The translations under genes were made by a program, and so were the position numbers. From assembly GCA_947069175.1 (NCBI GenBank), contig CAMTDV010000028.1, positions 71,780,157 to 71,844,156 of the forward strand: a DNA stretch of 64,000 bases, read 5' to 3'. This document shows positions 59,172 through 64,000 of this stretch, one piece after another; positions within the stretch are counted from its first letter, which is position 1, and each line of letters begins with the position of its first letter. Under the pieces are notes generated by a model. The model saw only the letters and a program-made list of their open reading frames with translations. It was not told where the DNA came from and made no database searches. Origin of the DNA: Scalesia atractyloides (lineage: Eukaryota > Streptophyta > Magnoliopsida > Asterales > Asteraceae).

Positions 59172-59758
59172 GCGCTGGGTGAGACTCGAACCGGTGACCT
59201 CCCGTACGCGTGCACGCAGCTCTACCAACTGAGCTACGTGTCTAACCCGAAATATTTATGTTTTTAATTATATTTATATACAAATTAGATTAATCCGAAA
59301 ATCATTCATTTAAAAACGATTTAATTGCATGACTCGGTGCTCGCCACATGTCTCGAACCCGGGACCTGTGGTTTAGGTTGACACACAGTCCACCGCTGGA
59401 CTGTGTGTCTAACTTGGTAAATAATCTGGTTTTTATTATACTTATATACAAACTAGATAATTCATTTCTGTCCTTTATATAAAAAGTTTGATAATTGCCA
59501 GAACCGGTGCGGTAGTCTGGACTCGAACTCGCGACGTATGATTTAAACGCGCACACAGTCCACCACTGGACTGTGTGTCTATCTTGGTTATTATTCCGGT
59601 TTTTATTAAACTTAACATCTATTTGCAAGTGAATCCGGTTCGGTTTAAAAAAAGAACATTTTTATTAAGGCGAGTGTGCGTGGGACAAGAATCGAACTCG
59701 GGGCGTATGCGTGTTTATTTGCACACAGTCCACCGCTGGACTGTGTGTCTAACCCGAG
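59172..59758 (-). repeat. Tandem tRNA-like array, 5' LTR of gag-only element (four modules)
   Basis: The canonical module is at 59172-59250. Hairpins are at 59393-59416, 59553-59576 and 59723-59746 (ACACAGTCCA/TGGACTGTGT), all intact here, unlike the partner LTR. Each is followed on the minus strand by a TTCGA-type B-box-like word. Confidence 0.75.
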
Positions 59759-60466
59759 ATATAACTTGATTTAAATTATATATATATATAACTGAACACT
59801 TCATCTTCTTCGTTAAGCTTAACCCAGAATCAATGTCCGACTGGTTCGACAATTTAATCAAGTTCTTTAGTGTTTTGTGATTAATTACATATGAGATTAA
59901 TAAAAACGAGAGAGATTAGGTGTAAGATATACCGAACAGAGATCCTCTGTTTCGCCGGCGAAATTCCGATGACAGCAGGTTATTCCGGCGACGTTTATCT
60001 TGCGGCAGAAGGTCTTCAGGAAGCTTGAGGTGAGTGTGGGTGGCTTCGGTATGAGCTCTAGGTGTTCTGTTTTTAGAGTAATGCACAGAGGTGAAGGGGT
60101 TCGGTTTTCCGGCGAGTTGCAGAAAGTTTCCGGCGAGTGAAATTACGTCGAGAAAGGGTGTGATTGTGAGCGAAAAGTTTAACAGAAGTTAGAGGGTGTA
60201 TTTATAGGGCAGAACATCGACGAATTTGGTCCGTTTACCGTCTTGATTCGTCGGTCAATAATTTCTCCGGCGGTTATGACGGATGTCGCGGACCGGACAT
60301 CGGTTATAACCGACGTCGTGGTTAATACTTACGTTAAGTCAAAGGTAACCGACGGTGATTGGCGAAATCGTCGGATTTTCCGGCGTCAGCGGGTTTGGGC
60401 GCGCTCAGTTTGAATTCGAGATTTATGTTATGTATTAATTGTTTCCATATGAACACAAACAAAACA

Positions 60467-60554
60467 AGTGGCGGAGTGGTTGAGCGTGTGGAAGTTAAGA
60501 CTTTGCTGACCTGGTTGACCCGGCTGACCCGGGTTCGAATCCAGGCTTCAGCAC
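60467..60554 (+). repeat. tRNA-like unit (Ser/Leu style), antisense to LTR
   Basis: GTGGCGGAGTGGTTGAGCGT is followed by a variable part and CCCGGGTTCGAATCCAGG, with a perfect B box. It is the intact counterpart of 54089-54176. Confidence 0.6.
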
Positions 60555-60742
60555 TTTATTTTTAATTTGCTATTTTTATTACATTTTCAAATATAATTTA
60601 TATATTCCAATATACTTATTAATTATGTATCGTTTAAAATTAATTTGAGCAATAAATACGCAACGGAATTTTTAACTGATTGTTCGGTTAATAAACGAAG
60701 CGGGTTTGACAAAATCCGGTTTTTGACGGATGTTACATAGGG

Positions 60743-61983
60743 AAGACATGTCGTCTCTATAAAGTATGTGTGTGTATATATATATTTGCTTTTCATATTC
60801 TCTAGTTTGATGAATTAAAAACCCTAGAAAACGATTCAAGTTCTTACAAATTTAGATATTTTTCTTTTGATTATCTTTTATTAATGATCAATATCTATAT
60901 GCAAATAAAAAAATAATAAAAAAATAAAGTTTAACTTAAGAAACTACATTTAGTGTATAAAAAGTTTGACTTGTCAAAAATAATTTTCATCCGGCGGCAA
61001 ATTTCCCACCATTCTGATTTCTTTTAAAACAATAGTCTAACCTATACAGATGACATGTAATCTCTATTGAAGAAGGTTTTTGTTTTGTTTATTAAAAAAA
61101 GATTAAAATAAAATAAAAAATCATTTACTTATAGAGGCAACATATAGTCCCTATAAATCCAATTAATTTTTATTTTATTTTTCATATCTTTAACTAAAAA
61201 ATAAAAAAATATATATTTTTCACCTTTAGAGACGATACTTCGTCTCTAAATAAAAAATATATTTTTAAGTTAAGAGACGACACGTCGTCTATAAAAAGTT
61301 TGAGTTGTAAAAAACTTTTCTTTAGAGACGAAAAGTTGTCTCTAAAATTTAGAAAATAAAAATATGTTTTAACTTTTAGAGACGACATGTCGTCTCTAAA
61401 AAGTTACACCGGTCAAAAATAATTTTCATTTAGGTGACAATTTCTATCATTCTAACCTATAGAGACGACTGATACTTCCTATAAGAAAATAATTTTGTTT
61501 TTTGGTTTTTAATAATAAATAAATAAAAGTACTCACTTATAGAGGCGGCAAGTCGTCCCTTTAAGCCTAATTAATATTTTTATAATATCTTTTACCAAAA
61601 AAATTAAAAAAAATGTATTTTAAAAGTTTGAGTGGTAAAAAAAGTTTTTTAGAGACTAGTTTAAAATTATTTTTTAAGACGTGTCGTCTCTAAAAAGTTT
61701 GAGTGGTAAAAAAAGTTTTCATTCCTCCAAAAATTAAAAAGCATAAGAAAAAAGTTTAACTTTTAGAGACGAGACCGCTCAAAATAATTTTCATTTGCCA
61801 GACGAGACCGGTCAAAATAATTTTCATTTAGACAACAAAATTTTCCACCATTTCATTTTTTTAGAAAACACTCTAACATGTAGAAGCGACATGTCCTCAT
61901 TATAAGAAAAAATAATTGTGTTCATATGTATTTTCTATTAATAAATAATTTAAAAAACTATTTACTTATAGAGACGAAAAGTC
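60743..61983. mobile_element. CACTA-like subterminal repeat region
   Basis: GAGACGACATGTCGTCTC and diverged forms recur in both orientations (for example near 60745, 61220, 61275, 61325, 61375, 61680 and 61765), spaced by AT-rich DNA. A perfect 28-bp palindrome spans 61374-61401. It continues the element begun at 51681. No transposase and no right terminus are found; the region ends where TGTAAGACCC begins at 61984. Confidence 0.5.
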
Positions 61984-64000
61984 TGTAAGACCCAATCTTT
62001 ATTTTACTGAATTTCTATTAAAGGTTTCGTATTTAAATATGTAATTGCGAATACACGTCACTCAAATTTTAAAGTTTAATAAAACTTTTTCAACATCTTT
62101 AAACAATTTAGCATGTTATCATTGATTAGTTTTGTTATAATCAAAATCGAGTGCGGAAGCTTCGTCTTTGATCGTATTCGGTTCTTCACATAGCTTGGTC
62201 CTCCTTCAGTGCTCCCAAACATCACCTATATTTCATAATTTATCAAATACGTTAGTTATAAATAGAATATAACATAACCGAATAAACCCGAAGGCTTAAA
62301 ACAAGCAAAACAAAACTTTAGATTCAGTCTCCACCGTAAGCTAAGGTGGCCACCGTAGCTTACGGTCAAACTTTACGGTCCTAGCTCACTGTCTTACGAT
62401 AAAGACTTCCAGTTTCAACAAGCAGCTGCCTATCGTAAGCTATACGGTGGGCTGCTACAGCCTTTTTAAATTTTGTCGTTTAGTTACGGAGAAACTTCCG
62501 TAACTCATTCAATATTAATCCGTTTTACTCGAAACGTGTTTCTAATTGTCCGTAAATTGTTTTCTTACATATTTAACCCGAAATCCTTGACCCGGATACT
62601 TATTTCATATGAATTATGCATTTATTTTCGGTTAATACTCATATTTTCCGATTTTGCCCATTTTGCCCTTTAACCCCTTTTGGATCAAACTATACATTTA
62701 TGCGTCCAATTCGGTATGCATTAACACTCTATTATTACCAGTGTAGTTGCCTTAGCAAAATACATCGCCTTATTCAACTAGACCTTTATTTATTTGTTAT
62801 TTTGACCCGTTTGTTGCTTTAACGTAATCGAACGCTTATTTCAACCAAACCTTATCTGTCTTATTATTTCCATACTAAGATATCTATCTATTTCCCACCA
62901 AGACTTTATTTATGGTGAATTTATTATCATAAATTCATTTTGTCCAATTTCTGCCCTTTTGGTTCGATCGTTTACGGAAAAGACCATTTAAAAGGCATTA
63001 AACCAAAAAGGCTTATGATTTTCGCGTTTACGTTACCGAAAGGGTCTATTATATTATAAAACTCATTTAAACTAATATTAGAGTTGTTTACTTATTTCAT
63101 CACTCGAGGGCATTTTGGTCAACTTAGACCCTTCTTTTACGACGAAGAACTTACAATATCATGTTTCGACCAAAAATGAACATTTAACATAATCTATTTA
63201 AAATCATTATGTTCTTAAGAACATAATATCTACGAATTAGATTATTAGATTTACCTTACCTTAGGTAATTTATTGCTCATTCAAAACTCATTTAACCCTC
63301 AATGGACCATAAGTCCTCTTTGAGAGTTTGACCCTTTACACGTACCTGACTCGGCTCATAGTAGTGATTCATTTTAATACCTTGCTCTTTTATTTGCTAT
63401 ATGATAACGATGCGAGTCATACCCTATTCTTCCTATAGAGCAAAAACTCAACAAACGACCACTAGTCATTATTGTCAAATGGTGATAATATCACCATTTG
63501 ACTCGTTTGGTCTAAATGACCATCTATCATTATGAGATGGTATTAATTTACCATCTCACCCTTTAATCCATTTTGGTTTACACCTTATACTCATATTACT
63601 TAGGGTCGTTTCTTAATTTGTTCGACCCATTACGGTTTACGCATAAAGTGCCCTTTTTCAAAATATCTTGTTTATTTGTCATTACATGACTATATTACCT
63701 TTTTACCCCTTTCAATCATCAAATATGGTTTAATACCATTTTCACTTGTTCCAACCCGTATCTATCCGTGTTGGAACTTTATATTTCAAAATCTTGTTTT
63801 GAATACCCAAAACGCTTATTGAACTACATAAGTAAATCTACTATTTTAAAGATGTAAGCTTTACCTATCTTGAAATCCGATTATTTCTTTTTCCACGTGT
63901 ATTCAATCCGTTTAACCCGTTTCTCTCCAAGCTTCCTCCTAGCTTGTCAAGCATCAAACTACCTTTTATCATTCGCAAGATGGTTAGGTTAGTCATCATT
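61984..64000 (+). mobile_element. Possible LTR start of another retrotransposon (runs off window)
   Basis: TGTAAGACCCAATC abruptly ends the CACTA-like repeats, as an LTR start would. The following 2 kb has no credible frame and includes the inverted repeat ACCGTAAGCTA (62333-62343) / TAGCTTACGGT (62356-62366) and further TACGGT words. The right end and any target duplication lie outside, so this is tentative. Confidence 0.3.

Larger units (their letters stand above)
51813..60737 (-). mobile_element. Gag-only family T element (non-autonomous LTR retrotransposon)
   Basis: TAGGG is duplicated at 51808-51812 and 60738-60742. The LTRs are 2546 bp (51813-54358, 3') and 2547 bp (58191-60737, 5'), with few differences by eye. 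The primer-binding site is at 58175-58187 and the polypurine tract at about 54359-54375. The 3.8 kb interior holds a leader, a damaged gag and four tandem repeats, but no protease, RT, RNase H or integrase. Movement would require proteins from an autonomous relative such as 23440-36511. Confidence 0.93.
58191..60737 (-). repeat. 5' LTR of the gag-only element
   Basis: Starts (plus strand) TGTCACACCCCGACCCGCAG and ends TTTTTGACGGATGTTACA. A TATA-type site (minus strand, CTATAAATACACC) lies near 60205. Confidence 0.95.

Overview
The window looks like repeat-rich nuclear DNA of a eudicot plant, most likely Asteraceae (inference, from the style of the LTR elements and of the Mutator-like element whose DNA is full of the motif AAAACGCC). 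It is AT-rich and has no operons, rRNA or phage genes. Nearly all of it is transposable-element DNA in nested layers. Only two ordinary host genes are convincing: a DUF761 (cotton-fibre-like) gene at 18544-19011 (+) and a single C2H2 zinc-finger repressor-type gene at 42288-42719 (-).

Layout. 1-1897: truncated long LTR of a Ty3/gypsy family (family T here). 1986 to about 4310: probable LTR of another family. 4519-5975: two SINE-like copies. 7926-12860: broken copia pol (8360-11339) beside PIF/Harbinger-like scraps and a foldback element. 13320-13870: TIR element between TA microsatellites. 15832-16796: A-rich then T-rich inverted low-complexity block, with a 1.14 kb hAT-like element (17037-18180) in its flank. 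Then the DUF761 gene. 20065-39225: minus-strand Ty1/copia element (target duplication ACAAT) split by a full-length family T element (23440-36511, duplication CTTAG), itself split by an inverted family T solo LTR (29477-32116, duplication CCTAT). 40929-41153: small hAT MITE. Then a degenerate minisatellite and the C2H2 gene. About 42862-49645: FAR1/MULE element carrying transposase exons, an opposite-strand accessory frame and another solo LTR (47382-49485, duplication TTTTG). 49688-50215: another TIR element. 51681-61983: CACTA-like DNA rich in GACGACATGTCGTC, split by a minus-strand, gag-only family T element (51813-60737, duplication TAGGG). From 61984: possible start of another LTR.

The most unusual system is inside the family T LTRs. 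Each roughly 2.1-2.6 kb LTR carries a tandem array, period about 168 bp, of tRNA-derived modules. A module is a long perfect hairpin in the place of the D-arm, followed by a B-box-like GGTTCGAATC; one module per array keeps a canonical A box. A further tRNA-like unit lies antisense near the LTR 5' end. Stem sequences differ between modules but stay paired (GTAGCTC/GAGCTAC, ACAGTCC/GGACTGT, ACAGCCC/GGGCTGT, CCAGCCC/GGGCTGG). That is covariation, and it suggests conservation of RNA or DNA structure. The array lies downstream of the LTR TATA box, so it should form part of the element's RNA leader.

Coding capacity is poor. The 13 kb family T element has gag, protease, RT, RNase H, integrase and a chromodomain-like tail, but with stops, a deletion and the nested insertion. 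The 8.9 kb copy has only a damaged gag plus four tandem repeats. Both copia elements are pseudogenes. All calls were made by eye, without database searches.
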